From Pisolithus tinctorius (taxonomy: Eukaryota > Basidiomycota > Agaricomycetes > Boletales > Pisolithaceae): a DNA stretch of 64,000 bases. The position numbers and the translations under genes were made by a program. The DNA lies in contig JANFAH010000109.1 in the NCBI GenBank assembly GCA_024663395.1, forward strand, positions 1 through 64,000. The letters are read 5' to 3'. Under the pieces are notes generated by a model that saw only the letters and a list, made by a program, of their open reading frames with translations, was not told where the DNA came from and did no database searches. Shown here in pieces: positions 48,601 through 60,489 of the stretch (positions are counted from its first letter, which is position 1; each line of letters begins with the position of its first letter).

Positions 48601-49770
48601 GTGATTTGATGGCAGACCCATGTGAATGTGTGCTGACTGGGCTCCCCTGCACTCTGCATGTTGATGGCATGACAGGAGGTGAGTGATTTGATAGCATGCC
48701 CATTTAGATATGAGCTGACTAGGCTCCCCTGGACTCTGCATCTTGCTGGCATGATAGGGAGTGAGTGATTTCATTGTAGCTTCCACCCAGATTGCTCACT
48801 TTCATTGTCTGCATTTCTGTTATGACAGGTTGTGAGTAGTTTCCTGAGATGCAGTCTCACCAGATTCATCCTGAGTGGGCTTCCTTCAACAGGATGTAAG
48901 TGACTCTCTGGTAGGTGTGCCCTTGCCTGTGTTTGCTTTACTCCCTCATAATCTTTCACCTGCTCATTTGCCAGCATTGCAATCATTCATTTGTAGTACT
49001 GATCACCTGATGTTTTCCTACTTGACTTGCTATGACAGATTGTGGGTAATTCATGTTACTTCTTGGACATTATTTGCTTACTCTCTTTCTTCACAACCTA
49101 TTTTTGCCATGATTATGGTAGCATGTAAGCCACTGTCCAGTGGATTTCTGCTTGTTTCTTACTTTCTTTGGGTTTGATGCCATGGTCCTGGTTCTCATCT
49201 GCCTCTTCCTTGATAGGAGGTGGGTTGTTTTCCATTTGTTGTTGGCATGTTCTACATACCTTAGCTCTGCATTATTTTTGGTCTATGCTCCATGGATGTC
49301 CAAACTTTCAATTTCCAGCTAGTAAGTATTGTTTTTTTTTCATCCCCATGTCTTTTGTCTAAGGTATACACATCCCACTGTAGTTATCACTGGAAGTAGT
49401 AAATCAAAATCTCACAAGCCCCATGCTGCTTCAAAATGCCACTTTGTTTGGGAAGTTCCCCACAGCCCAATCACTGGTTGGACATGCTGTTGGTATGACA
49501 TTGTCATGCACTACTTGTGGCATGCTCATCATTCCAGCATGCTTGCTTATTTTTGAGCATGCTTACCTTTTTTTGCAGCAAGGGACTCATACCTGGGAGA
49601 AGGCTTTGGAATTGACTATGAAGAAGTACAAGAAGTCTCATACATGGCCTACCATTTCCAAGGCTGTCAAGGCAGCTTTTCAGGAACATGGCAAAGATGT
49701 GGCAGGTTTATATGAAACAATTCCCAAAATCATTGCAGAAAATAAGATGTGTAAGTTAATATCTCCATAA
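42645..49770 (+). CDS. P-loop GTPase (G-domain) split by a 5.4-kb repeat-filled intron
   Basis: GTPase of a type common in Agaricomycetes. The N-terminal exons MAPGPFTKLRNSFPFANRQ, then GDVAGSGP..TEATAP join (intron 42868-42918) to ASSSPAYHLNPERAKKYMKN and ITRFRILVIG. Motifs: G1 GRANAGKT, G3 HDSCGFEAG, G4 TKAD (VPVIVLLTKAD). Short introns are removed at about 43096, 43175, 43400, 43532, 43790 and 43992. The last secure exon of this part ends SWFPNTK at 44135, phase 0. The frame resumes, also in phase 0, at 49579 (after TTTTTTGCAG) with QGTHTWEKALELTMKKYKKS and AVKAAFQEHGKDVAGLYETI. The end is at 49770 or a little further if a GTGTAAG donor is used. In between lies the 82-bp repeat array. Membership of the far exon is inference from phase and composition. 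Arg codons after 43.4 kb are mostly AGA/AGG, following the CpG loss of the block. Confidence 0.65.
44240..48790 (+). repeat. 82-bp minisatellite with intron-like units (about 55 copies)
   Basis: Head-to-tail repeat with period 82 bp (for example CATGTTGG at 44559 and 44641), moderately diverged between copies. Each unit has GTGAGTGATTTGATGG near its start, GAGCTGACTGGG in the middle and GTGGCATGACAG at its end. These correspond to a splice donor, a CTGAC branch-like site and an acceptor. Between ACAG and the next GTGAGT there are always three bases in the units I read (CAA, CCT, TAT, GAG, CGA and others). Very few CpG dinucleotides. On the minus strand all three frames are open over long stretches, because 82 is not a multiple of 3 and the unit lacks stops there. 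Confidence 0.92.
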
Positions 49771-50468
49771 TCTGCATGTGAATTGATTTGAAAAATGATC
49801 TAGCAATCTAGAAAGCTGCCAAGCAGGAGATCCATATAGACAGGTGTTTGGAAATGTGTGGCCAATATATCATGGATGTCTCAAAGTTCAGTTGAAATAT
49901 GTTTTTGATGACTGTATCTCCCTTCCCACTTTCCTCAAAACTTGAAATGTCAGACAATCATGTACCCAATAGCATGGGACATCATGAAGTCCTCCAAACC
50001 AATCATATTCAAAGTTTGTATAGCATGCAAATGGTACAGATCTGTATGATTGCTTGGCTCCTCTTCTTGATTCTCAGGGGTATGTGCCCATTTCTGAAAT
50101 CTGCCCATGTGGATCCTACCCCCATTAAGCTTGCAGTGATGCTGAAGTGCTGAGAAATTCAACCAGCAGCCCCTACGGATGAAAACAAAAAGATATCACT
50201 TGGAGTTACTGTCTAGAACTGCCACTGGGCCACATTTTGGACAGTTCACATCTAACAGCCTCACAGGTTGTAGGGCAGGTATTCTCATACCATCAGGCCA
50301 TATACAAGAGTGATCATCAGCTTTCATGTCTTCGCGTTGCCATGGAGTAAAAACAACATAAATACATCCATCGAACAAAGCAAACGAATAATGAACAGGA
50401 TACAAGACGCAGCCTTAAACGAGACAATCTAAGAGCATACGGGGCCATAACTCTCCTAGGAAGATGTG
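49771..50468. other. Intergenic; CpG-poor until about 50170
   Basis: 3' region between the GTPase gene (+) and the Uds1 gene (-). Possible extra GTPase C-terminal exon around 49800-49945, depending on splicing. CpG becomes normal again after about 50170. No other feature was seen. Confidence 0.4.
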
Positions 50469-53266
50469 CTATCGCTTCGCAGCCCTCAACTGTGCCCGCA
50501 AGTTTGCGTTGGCGGTTTGCATGGAGTTGAGTTCATCCAGCAACGCAATACGCTGAGTTTGCTCGGATGTCTGCATGGCGTGGACTTCCTCCTCAGCTTT
50601 GCGTAACTTTTCCCTGCACTCCGAGAGCTGACTCTCCAATTGCTTGCGAACCGCCTCCGGTGCTGCAGCAGCCTCCTGCGCGAGTGCCAGCGTCTTGGCG
50701 CTGAGAACATTGTTTGCTTCTGTAAGCTGTCTGCAGGTCTCGGCTTGATCAGCAGCGTGCGTCTCGATCTGCCTTTTGTCAGCCACTGCACGATCTACAG
50801 AAGCTCGAAGTTCTTCAATCTCTTCCATTCTGTGTATAAAAATGAATGTTCAGCCACCCAAAAATTTGCAAAAATGGCAACGCACAATGCTGACTGGCTC
50901 GCCATTAAGGCGTGATTCTGGTTCTCCAGCACAGTGAGATGTTTTTGGTACGTCTCGAGCGCCACGTTACTGTCCTGGGCAAGTTTCTGCGCTCGTTCAG
51001 CATTCTTCTTGAGCATATCGTGAGCCTGTGCAAACCGGATCAATCTCTCGATCAACGCTCGGTCGTCGATGATAAGTGCTTGCACACGCGCTACGAACGC
51101 CTCGATGGAGAAGGGACCCCCAACAGCAGACTGTTGTGATTTGGCGTCATAAAGAGCTTTCAAAGAGCGCACGTCCATATCGGACAGAGACGGAAGACCA
51201 GATTTGGATTGACCACCAGGACTGGACGCAGAAGAGATAACGCGGAGATGCCGCCGTGTGCTAAGAGTAGGAGCACGGAGTTCAGGAGCCGGAAGTACAG
51301 CCCAAGCGGGCTGAAGAAGTGCCACGACATCGGCTATCTCGCCCTTGTACTCGATAGGAGGACCATGATGGACAGTTGGTGCACTTAATGCCTAATAGGA
51401 GTTAGCGGTACTGGAAGTACCAGAGGGAAGAGTAGTTGACCTTGATACGCAAGTCTAACTCGACGTTCTCTTGCTTTGCCTCGTCCCGCTCTCGCCGTAT
51501 TACTTCCAGCTCGGCAGCCATTGTTTGATGCTCCTCGTATTTGGACTGTAGTTCGGACTCCAGGCGCTCGCGCAGAGACTCCCACTCACCACATGCCTTG
51601 TGATGACCTTCCAGCACTTCGGACAAGCTGCTGAGGTGAGAATTGAGAGACAAGAGCGCACCCTGCAACGAGCGATCGTCCTGAGAATGCTGAAGGTCAT
51701 ACTGCCGCATCAGTGCATGCAACATATCCACTGCCTCCTCCAGTTCTGCCCGAGCTTCGGTGGACGTTCGCAGCGACTCCAGCTCTTCTTGCAGTGCTCC
51801 TACTTTAGCCAGACGCTCTTCCTCCATCGCATGTTTCTCTGCCTCCCACTGATCCCTCATCTCTGCCAATTGCCTCTCCAACGCAGACATCTCTTCCTCC
51901 TTCTGTTGTATTTTGGCATCAGCCTTCCGTTGTGCATCGGCTAGCAATCCTTCTGTTTCCATCGCTCGTTCACCTTCTGCTTCCAGCCCATCCAAGCGTC
52001 GTTGCAACTCCTCGACCTCTCTTTCCCGAACGGCTAGCTTCGCTCTATCCTCTTCCCACACTAACCGTTCTTTTGAGAGCTCGTCATTTTTGTTCTGCAA
52101 TTCCATTCCCATAACCAATTCAAGTTGCTCCTTTTCGAGACGTAATTGTTGCAGCTCACGTGCCATTTCCGCTTGTTGCTTGTTGGCAGCATTCAACGAC
52201 TCGGTAGCTGCTCGTAATTTAACCTCCAGTTCGGCAACGTCTGAGGCAGAGGGAGGCAGTCTCGGGAACTGGGCATCCGCATGCCCGGCGAAAAGGTGGG
52301 TGGCATCAAAACGTGCCGTCGAGGAAGTAACAAGAGAAATCTTTGTTGAACTACCGCTCGGTGTCTCGGTGCCCAAAGCATTGCAGTCGTACCCGTTAGC
52401 GAGGGGATTAGCCGCCCTCTCCATTTTCTGCACCGAATATCCAAGTACTCCAGCACAGTGCTCAAGCAACTTCTGGCGCACTTCACCCGTACGTTCTAAG
52501 ACGTACCAGTATTCCTTCTGGGTAGCCGTTACCTTGCGTTCGGCGGCTTCGAGTTGTTCTTCCATCTGTTTTGAAGATCTCGCATGTACTGCATTGATGC
52601 GAGACAGCGAAAGAGCGGCATCGCGCATCTTGGCGTCAAGATTAAGTTTCTTTTCCGTAGCAGCGAGGCGAATCTTGAGAACTTGGTACTCCTTGAAGGA
52701 CCTTTTTAAGACCGTGTAAGTTTAGGGCACAATGACTGATATCGAACCTCTTTCAACTCCTCAACTTCTTCTGCACCGAGTATTTCACAATCACGACTGT
52801 CCACGATAGCTTCGCTCGTCAACAAGCTCATAAGTAATTCGTCGCGAATGTTGACATGCTCAAAGGCCAGCAGTGAATCCGGAGGGGCTGCATAGGGATA
52901 TGAGGGACCTGCAGGGTGGTTTCCTCCAGAAGATTTTCGAGGCGGGGAGGACAGCGCGTGAGATTCTGTACTTCTTGTATGTGAATGTGCGGATGATAGT
53001 GGCGATGCTGGGGTACTGTTTCCAACTGTCGCAGAGATGATGGGTGCTTGCTTCGTCTTGCGAATAGTCAGACCGGGTGTGGTGGTGTGTGGCTCGTCTT
53101 CCGCTGGAGAGGCCGATCGCGAGACCTGGGGTGACCACAATGATTTCGATGCCGCAGCTGGCGGGGTGGGTGCTGGAGTTGTCTCTGTCGTTGCATGATG
53201 CGGTTGCGGTTGTGGTGTGGCGGGTGACGTCCGGCCCCCACCCCATAGTCTGCGGACGCCGTTCAT
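50469..53266 (-). CDS. Uds1-domain (up-regulated during septation) coiled-coil protein
   Basis: The N-terminus (ATG 53264-53266) is disordered, Pro/Thr/Ser-rich. Then comes the Uds1 domain: LLAFEHVNIRDELLMSLLTS, EAIVDSRDCEILGAEEVEEL, joined across an intron (52690-52750) to EYQVLKIRLAATEKKLNLDA and MRDAALSLSRINAVHARSS. The remainder is long coiled coil (for example ELEVKLRAATESLNAANKQQ, and the heptad-rich stretch at 51500-52150), an intervening helical segment at 50900-51330, and a final coiled coil ending AQLRAAKR at TAG 50469-50471. Four exons. Family members are linked to septation and cytoskeletal organisation in fungi; the exact role is unknown. Divergent from MDM34. Confidence 0.8.
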
Positions 53267-53600
53267 GACAATTAGCTCACTAGTGAGACAGTGTCAGACC
53301 GCCACTTGTTGAGTGTTGTCCACTGTAAGGGAGAGCCAGCAAGCCACTGCGACTGAGATGTCACTAAAAGTCTAAACTGCCCGCAACTTCTGCCTTTGTC
53401 CCCGGAGGAAATCCCAAAAACGACGGGCTAACGGCGGCCGACCTGTGAGACTGGAGACTCCGTACACAGCCGACACCACTTACGTGCCCGACCGGCATGC
53501 ACAACGTACTTCACAGCTCGTTCTGAAACCTCGTGGGCACTTTTCATTTGGATGACAGTACGAGCGCTGCCGAATTCAAGCCACTAATAGCTACCCAGCG
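53267..53600. promoter_or_regulatory. Divergent promoter, Uds1 / MDM34
   Basis: 334 bp between divergent start codons. No TATA-like element stands out. Confidence 0.4.
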
Positions 53601-55778
53601 ATGTCGTTCACCTTTGAGTGGCCTCGCTTCTCCGAGCAATTCCACACCCATGCTATCCAGATGCTCAACAATGCCCTTAACAAAGGAAACAAGCCGCCAG
53701 TCATTGCGGACAAGATTGAAGTCGTGGAACTGGAGATGGGCACTCAGGTACGTTCGTTTTGTCGTGCGCATGACGAAATCCTACTCAGACACTCTTGAAG
53801 CCTCCTGAACTAGAGATTCGGGATATTGGCGAGCTCACCGTGGAACAGTTTCGCGGCATATTCAGATTGACATATAACGGCGATGCTCATATTGTGCTGA
53901 AAACCAAGGTTCAGGTTAGCAGATGGCACAGTTTACACCACCTTCGTGGCCTCACGGATATTTTTCACCTAGGCTAATCCCCTGAACCATAAACAACCCG
54001 ACATCCACCTTATGACTGGTTCTAGGGGCATGCTGGCTGCGAAAGAGCCTCTGGTCGTACCCATGCTCCTCCGCTTATCCCACTTCAGACTTAACTCCTA
54101 CGTAGTCCTTGTCGTTTCAAAACAGAAAGGCATCACGCTCGTCTTCAAGACAGACCCTCTCCAGAATGTAGACATCAACAGCACCTTTGATTCCATCGCT
54201 GTCATTCAGAAGTTCATCCAGCGTGAGATCGAAGGTCAATTGCGCCAGATGTTCAGAGAGGACCTACCAGGCATCATACATCGTCTGAGCCAGCAGTGGA
54301 TAAAGGCGAAAGTGGAAGCACCCTACTTGGACAAACGACCTCCTCCGGTGATTCGGCGGCCGTTCGATACTGCGTCTGCGCCGGATCTGTCTTATCTATC
54401 TCCTGGGTTTGCAGCCGCAGGTATTCACCCTTCCTTTCGCCGTCCACCATCACTTGTGGGTGGCCGTGCGCGCTCTATTTCTGGCGTCTCTGTTACAAAT
54501 TTACCGCAGAGGACGGGGTCCAGTCTCAGGTCTACTCCGCCAGCTCCAGTGAGCGCCCCCTCTACCGAGGCCAGTGGCTCTCTACCTGACATAGAGAACT
54601 TCGATCCTACATATGGCCTTCGTCCCGAGGGTCTCCCCACAAAGAGCGTGTTCACTAGTTTCGGACAGTTGTTTAGGCAGGACAAGGGCCTCGCGGATCT
54701 CACGGAGGAACCGTCAGAGGGTGACGAACAAGGAGAACACGAGTCATTCGATGCCTTGGACTGGGACGATACGATTCCTGATTACTCCCCACCTCCGAGC
54801 GTTTCTGAAGAATTGGAACCAGTGACCGAGTATGAAACAATACCTGCAGTCGGAGGCGGAACTATCACGCGCCCTAGAGTATACCACTCCCAGTCGATGA
54901 TACAACCTCCCTCCGAAGTCCCTAACGCTGCGTCTGAGGCCGAGAACGCGCCACCCTTTGCGAACCTTCTCCAGCGGGCTGGCTCCTCAAAGCTAAATTC
55001 GACGTTGCCACACCCAGCTTCCCGAATGAGACATTCCCATCATCATGCCTCGAGTTATCACTCCTTTGAAGAAGGCCTGTACGGTTATGGAGAGCGATAT
55101 CGTCCGCTCTCCGCCCCTCCTCTTGATTTCGCACGACCCCCGTACTTAAAACACTCGCCGGGTAAAAGCGATACGCACATGTCGCGGTCCAGCAGCGAGC
55201 TTTCACATTCTGTAGACACACCATCCTCTCCCGAAGTTCCCCCGCCCTCCCACTACCTCGATGCCAAGTCTCATCGTCGTCTCTCTGTATCATCGTCATA
55301 CGGTTTCGACGCTTTCCATTCCGGCTCTCCACCAAAGTATCACACCCTTTCGGAAGCTGATCCCAAAATAGTCCTTCGCCCCACTCTCAATAACACTGTC
55401 CACCAACTCTCCACTCTCAGCCATTCGAACCATACCTTATCGCCGTACACGCGTTCTTTGGCACACTTCACGGTACGCAGCGTCCCGCCACGAACTGTCA
55501 ACGCTTCCGGAGTAAAATTACCTCCTGAACGTCGACCCACTAAAGCCAGACGTAAGCGGACGTACCGTATCGGTGGACTGAAGGCAGGCGCAGAACCCGA
55601 GCCCCCACCGCCCACCTCACCACCATCGCCTGCTCCGCCTTCCGAATTCGATCAGGCTGATGTGGACCAATACTTCCGCTTTCGTGATGATTTTACCCCT
55701 ATGCCTCAGGAATCCAAAACACCTTCTCTTCGTGATCATCATCAGCATCGCGACCTACGTCGACGACGGCCGCATTAG
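53601..55778 (+). CDS. MDM34: MDM34, ERMES complex subunit
   Basis: Mdm34 is the mitochondrial outer-membrane-side subunit of the ER-mitochondria encounter structure, with a lipid-transporting SMP domain. Start MSFTFEWPRFSEQFHTHAIQ matches the family N-terminus; next LNNALNKGNKPPVIADKIEV. Joins: VVELEMGTQ to PPELEIRDIGELTVEQFRGI, then KTKVQ to ANPLNHKQPDIHLMTGSRG. The SMP domain closes with SVVLVVS-like strands and QREIEGQLRQMFREDLPGII followed by HRLSQQWIKAK (to about 54310). The rest, about 490 residues, is low-complexity Ser/Pro/His with a basic RPTKARRKRTYRIGG motif near the C-terminus. Stop at 55776-55778. Complete. Confidence 0.92.
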
Positions 55779-56176
55779 TTCCATATCAGTTGGTTTTCTT
55801 CTTGTTCTTACATATGGCACTTCGACATCCATCGCCGTTCAAATATATCACATCAGTATTTGTAATATTACCTTCGATAGAGAAGTAGATTATCAAGTGT
55901 TATTCTCATATGCATACGTAGTTCGGACGAGCTCGTCCATTGCTGAGTGCTGGGTAGCCGCAAGCATCCTAGTGCAAAATTACATGCCAGAGAGAAAGGG
56001 AGCCAACTTATATCTACAATTCTTGGACACATCAACGTTGTTCGTTTACATGGCTACACTTCAACAAGATATTCGTACGGTTTAAATTGCGTCGCCTCCG
56101 TTCTCTTACACATGTCTACTGAGCAAGGTTGAAAGGAGGGCCGAGTAGGAACGTTTCAACTGGGTGACCAATGACA
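55779..56176. other. Intergenic between converging genes
   Basis: 398 bp of shared 3' sequence between MDM34 (+) and the virilizer-like gene (-). Nothing further was seen. Confidence 0.4.
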
Positions 56177-59100
56177 CTAGGCTCGATGATTGGCGACGAC
56201 GTGCCAAGCTCGAACTCCTGATATACGGTGAGAAGGAATATTAAGAAAATGAGGCAGTTTGGGTGAAAATTTGGTGACGCTCACATCGACATGCATACTG
56301 GGCAGTCGGCTCGTATTTTGCCTCGCCAACGGAGTCTGGCGGAGTTCCCTAAAATCATTCTTTGTGTACATCTTCGTCAACCCAGAGATGGCAGGTGAGC
56401 GAAGAAGCGCAGTAGGGGGTGAGAGTGCAACGAGACCCAAGATATCCCGAGCCGGCAACTTGCGTTTCGGTGTCGACGGTACGGGAGCAGAGGGTGCTAG
56501 AAGGGTCTCTAGATCACGGATGCTTATGCAGGCAGTCTGCGGGATTATCCTGGTAGGCGAGAACGGGTCTGGAAGGGGCGTTAACTTTCCTCTGACCGTC
56601 TTCAAAATGTCTATGTCGGGTTCCTTCTTTTCCCCAAATGCGTTACATAGTTTGTCCCACTTATCCCGTGACAAGCCCGGGAGGTCAGAAGGACCTGGGA
56701 GCCTCTCACAAAGCCAAGACAGCGTCGAAAGGATGACCTGGAGATCGGAAGGTTGGAGATCATCCATTCTTTCAACTACAGCAGACAAGCAATGGCCGAA
56801 TTCCCACAGAAGTCGGTCAAGGGCTAGATCCGCGTCGTCGATCGCGGAAAGTACTGCTTGCGCGCGCTCAAACGCTTCTACCACCTCAGTGTGGATCTGT
56901 GGCACTGAAACACCGCGGAGGAATGTAAGGGCAACAGCCAATTGCACGGAAGCATCGGTAAACACAGGATTTGTGGACAGCAGGCGTGCAAGACATAACA
57001 GGGACTCGGAGTATACGTGAGCACTTAACAGGGCTGTCATAGTGTCGGCTATTGCCTGACCGGCACGAGGGATCACCGAAAGCGTAGTTACGCCCAGGGT
57101 TGCATGACCGGAGGACGGACTCATGAGCCGTTCTATTGTTTGAATATGCCGGTCCACAGCTTGCTGGGCCATCAAGCGTACGTGCTCTGTCTGGCCTTCC
57201 ATGATAAACCTGGAAAGATCGGACATGTGTTTCAGTTCTTGAGAAATGAACCACTGTCCAAAATCCAGAATCCCATTGTCCAGTGTGATTAGCAGAGACA
57301 CGAGTTTGCATTTGCGGTCGACATCCAGCGCACACAACAGTCTCTCAAGGTCACCAAGAATAACGGGAAGAGTGGACAGTACCCACTTCGAGGTTGATTC
57401 CACAGGGTCCGAAGGAGTAGGTAGCAAGCAAGTGAAGAGTTCACAAATCTGCCGAACTTGCTGGTGCGGGTCACCATCAAAGGTCTGGCTTTTTTGGAGT
57501 AATGTGCGCAAGACAACTGCAGACCTCGTTTTGGGCAAGTCCATCGTGGAAGATGCGGAGAGAACGCCTAAGACATGTGAACAGGCCTGTTTGGCACGTC
57601 TCCCGGCCACATGGACCGATGGTGAGTAGGAAAGGTCGCGTAAGACCATGTCCGAAGATGTGAAAACAAGATAAGCTGCATTCACAAGGCGACGGATCGT
57701 GCGAATGGTAGTAACAGCGAACGGTTCGAGGTATGCAAGCAACCGTAGAATCTGTTCAGAAAGTAGCAAGTATTGCTCCAAAAGTCCTTTCTCCACTGGT
57801 GGTGGCACGCTCAAGGCGAGTTGGTTCTTGAGCTCTTGACCAACCTCGAAGGCCAGATCGACAGAGCGGAAGAACAACCCATACACATTCTCCTTCCATC
57901 CCGTTTGCAGCACTTCCAAGTCACCAGCGCTTTCTTCATCGACATGGTGCTGAATGATTCCGACGGCAACCCGAAGCACCCGCACACGATCCATGTTCAG
58001 CGGGCCCGAGTTGGATCTAGCTAGCTCTTCGATAGCACTCGAAGGGCCGTCCTCCGCAACTGCAGCGGCATTTTCCAGGGATTGTCTCTCTTCTTCGCTG
58101 ATGTAGGTCAGCGTGAAGGGTTGCCACGAACGTATGCACTTGACAAAATGAGGACTGAGGTAACACCGTGGCTCGTTTACCAGGTTCAACATGATGTTCT
58201 CCGCATGGATGCCTGACATATCTGGAGGATCATTGTCCATTGTCATGCATTCCAGACGGAACGTCATTTGGCGCAGAAGAAGGAGATGGTTGACAATCTA
58301 TGCAAGTCTTAGCCTGGGCAAGGGAAGAGGAGAAACAAGATTACGTACCTCACGATATCCCGGAACGTCCTGCCACAGTCGAAGGACACCCAGTGTCCGC
58401 TCTCGGCAACTGACATTTGGAAGGCTATCAGACCACGCATAGACAGCCAACACGCATGCAACGCCGATGAAAGCCTTGACAAATCCTATATAATCAGCAT
58501 GCGAAACATTCGCCAACTCCGAGTCCCACAGGCTCCCGGGAACAGTGCAATCGAATGTTGGGCCACCCTGAAGAGTAGCAAAGAGATCCTCGTGTGTTGT
58601 CATGCAGCTGAGCCAAATGCCAAACGACTTCTCTTCTGAACCAATGTCCTTCAGGAACCGGGCAGCAGCGACGAAATTTCCACTGGGGTTAGACAGTGTG
58701 TCTTCGAACAGCTGCCAGTCTCGCAAGCGATTTGACAGTCTTCGGATGCCTTTCTTCACCTCTGGCTCCGTCGCTGGCATTGAATACACCGAATCCAATG
58801 CGCTTCGGAACCAATCATCATCCAAAAGTTTTGCAATATCAGGGTTTGTCGATGCGTCTAGCAAGGTAAACACCGTATCTTCGTCTATACTGGATGTATC
58901 AAACACTCGCTCCAGGTCAATGGTTTGCTATAGCCAGAGTCAAAACTAGAAATACGTCAATACTTCTCAAGCTTACCACCAGCATGCGTGCAAGGTCCCG
59001 ATGTTGCGAAGCAGAGCGGCATAGTATCTCTGCAATGAAATAAGATCTCGTGTTATCCTGTTGTTCATCTTCAGCCTGACGTCGAGCGAGTGGATAACGT

Positions 59101-59965
59101 AACCGACCGTTGGACTAATAGCATCTGCAACCTTTTCTGCGAACCTCAGCAACGCCTCCGGAGAAACGTCATCAGCAACGGGCCTGCTTAAGCAGCGATA
59201 TGCAGAGTCTAGATCAATATCCATATCTTCCTCGTGTAAATCTGAGTAGAGATGCGGGAATTCCGGGAGATCCCAATCATCGTTAGGAGGTTTCAGGCAG
59301 AACATGAGGCGTATGACGAGGTTTAGTGGAGGTGCATCTGGTATGAGGGCGAGTAATTGCCTTGCTAAGTGGGTCGGATCGGAGGACCTAGCAAGGTCAA
59401 GTGCAGGTGAAACGGATGTAGGTTCTAACACAGGTAGTGGTCGTGCTTCATAAGAGGTAATGGCTGGAGATACTTCGGAGACCGGTTCGCCGTAGATTGC
59501 CATCGACACAGTTTCGAAGTCACCCCGCACTATCATGAGACGCGTTGCAAACTAGACAAACAGTCAGCTCGGCTGAAGGAGCGATACACTGTATGCACAC
59601 GTGCATCTGCACCCATATTGACAGCAAATTCTGCTTGTCCGCCAGCATATGGAATGACTGTTGGTATAAGGGCATTGGGCACCTTCAACTTAGGTTTTCC
59701 ATCCGCTTGTGAGCCTGGCTGCAGTGGATGGGCATTAAAGTAAACGTCCATGAAGAAGGCTTCAGGTTCTGTGCGCCTAGATTTTGTCAGTCAAGCTGCC
59801 ATCCTCGAGTTTGCCCGCTCACGCGATGACATCTGGGGCGGCGGCGAATGGCCTTGTGCCTGTGGGGAATATCCTCACAGACTGCACCCTACATGGTGAT
59901 GCAAACCGTATAGCAGTTAGTTTCGAAGTCCCGAATGGAGTCAAGTTGCACCATTGCAAGAGCAT
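56177..59965 (-). CDS. Virilizer-like protein (m6A methyltransferase complex scaffold)
   Basis: The N-terminus matches the virilizer N-terminal domain. ATG 59963-59965 starts MLLQWCNLTPFGTSKLTAIR, then FASPCRVQSVRIFPTGTRPF; an intron after DVIA joins to RTEPEAFFMDVYFNAHPLQP and IPYAGGQAEFAVNMGAD. A further exon has MIVRGDFETVSMAIYGEP. The remaining, about 900 residues, is alpha-helical, poorly conserved armadillo-like sequence ending in one long exon (56177-58267) with stop TAG. Virilizer/VIRMA holds the METTL3-METTL14 core and WTAP for mRNA adenosine methylation; the long helical body fits this scaffold role. The helical region alone would not be diagnostic, so the call rests on the N-terminal domain. 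Confidence 0.72.
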
Positions 59966-60489
59966 TGGTGTCCCACTTCAGTGTATTGGTCGGAGCTAGT
60001 ATAGGCCTGCTTCGGCGAGTGTCACAGCCACTCCACCACGCAATACCAACTAGCAACTCAAATATGATGTAGCAATTACGCTAGTAACTCAGAAAGTATA
60101 CGGGGCAGGCCTGCTCCAGGTGTATTATGCTACTCTTGAAGGCGGTGGCCAACCATGCAGCAAGTACTAATATGTCAGAAGTCGCAAACTTGTCACAGCG
60201 TTTGGCAGCATTTGTGCCCGCGGACCTCGTACCTATAGAAGAATCGAAGGTCTCTCAGAGCCCTACATACCATCACCCCGGTTGCCTCCAGGCGACTCAA
60301 CTGATAAACATCGAGTGAGACCACTGAGCATGCGGGGACCACCGCCCAGAAATTATGATCAAATTGGATGTCAGTCCCGCTAAACAATCTGGTTCCCTGT
60401 GCAAAAAATAAAACTAATGCGATATTACAAATGCATAAGTAGTGAGTGGGTGCAGAGGATAACGAACGTGCAAGGGTCATTGACAACCG
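59966..60489. other. Intergenic with a short unplaced open frame
   Basis: Between STIMATE (-) and virilizer-like (-). It holds the promoter of the latter. A plus-strand open stretch (about 60170-60366) encodes protein-like sequence with RGPRTYRRIEGLSEPYIPSP but has no clear start or partner exon. It could be an unrecognised small gene or chance. Confidence 0.35.

Noticed and set aside
44290..48786. Long minus-strand open frames (up to 480 codons) through the 82-bp repeats
   Set aside because: All three frames are open because the unit lacks stops on that strand and shifts frame each copy. Composition is repetitive, no start or splice context exists, and the plus strand carries the GTPase gene.
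51913..52719. Plus-strand 268-codon open frame
   Set aside because: Antisense shadow of the Uds1 coiled coil; Ser/Arg-rich composition is the mirror of Glu/Leu-rich coding.
56259..57020. Plus-strand 253-codon open frame
   Set aside because: Lies wholly antisense to the virilizer-like last exon; no conserved motif.
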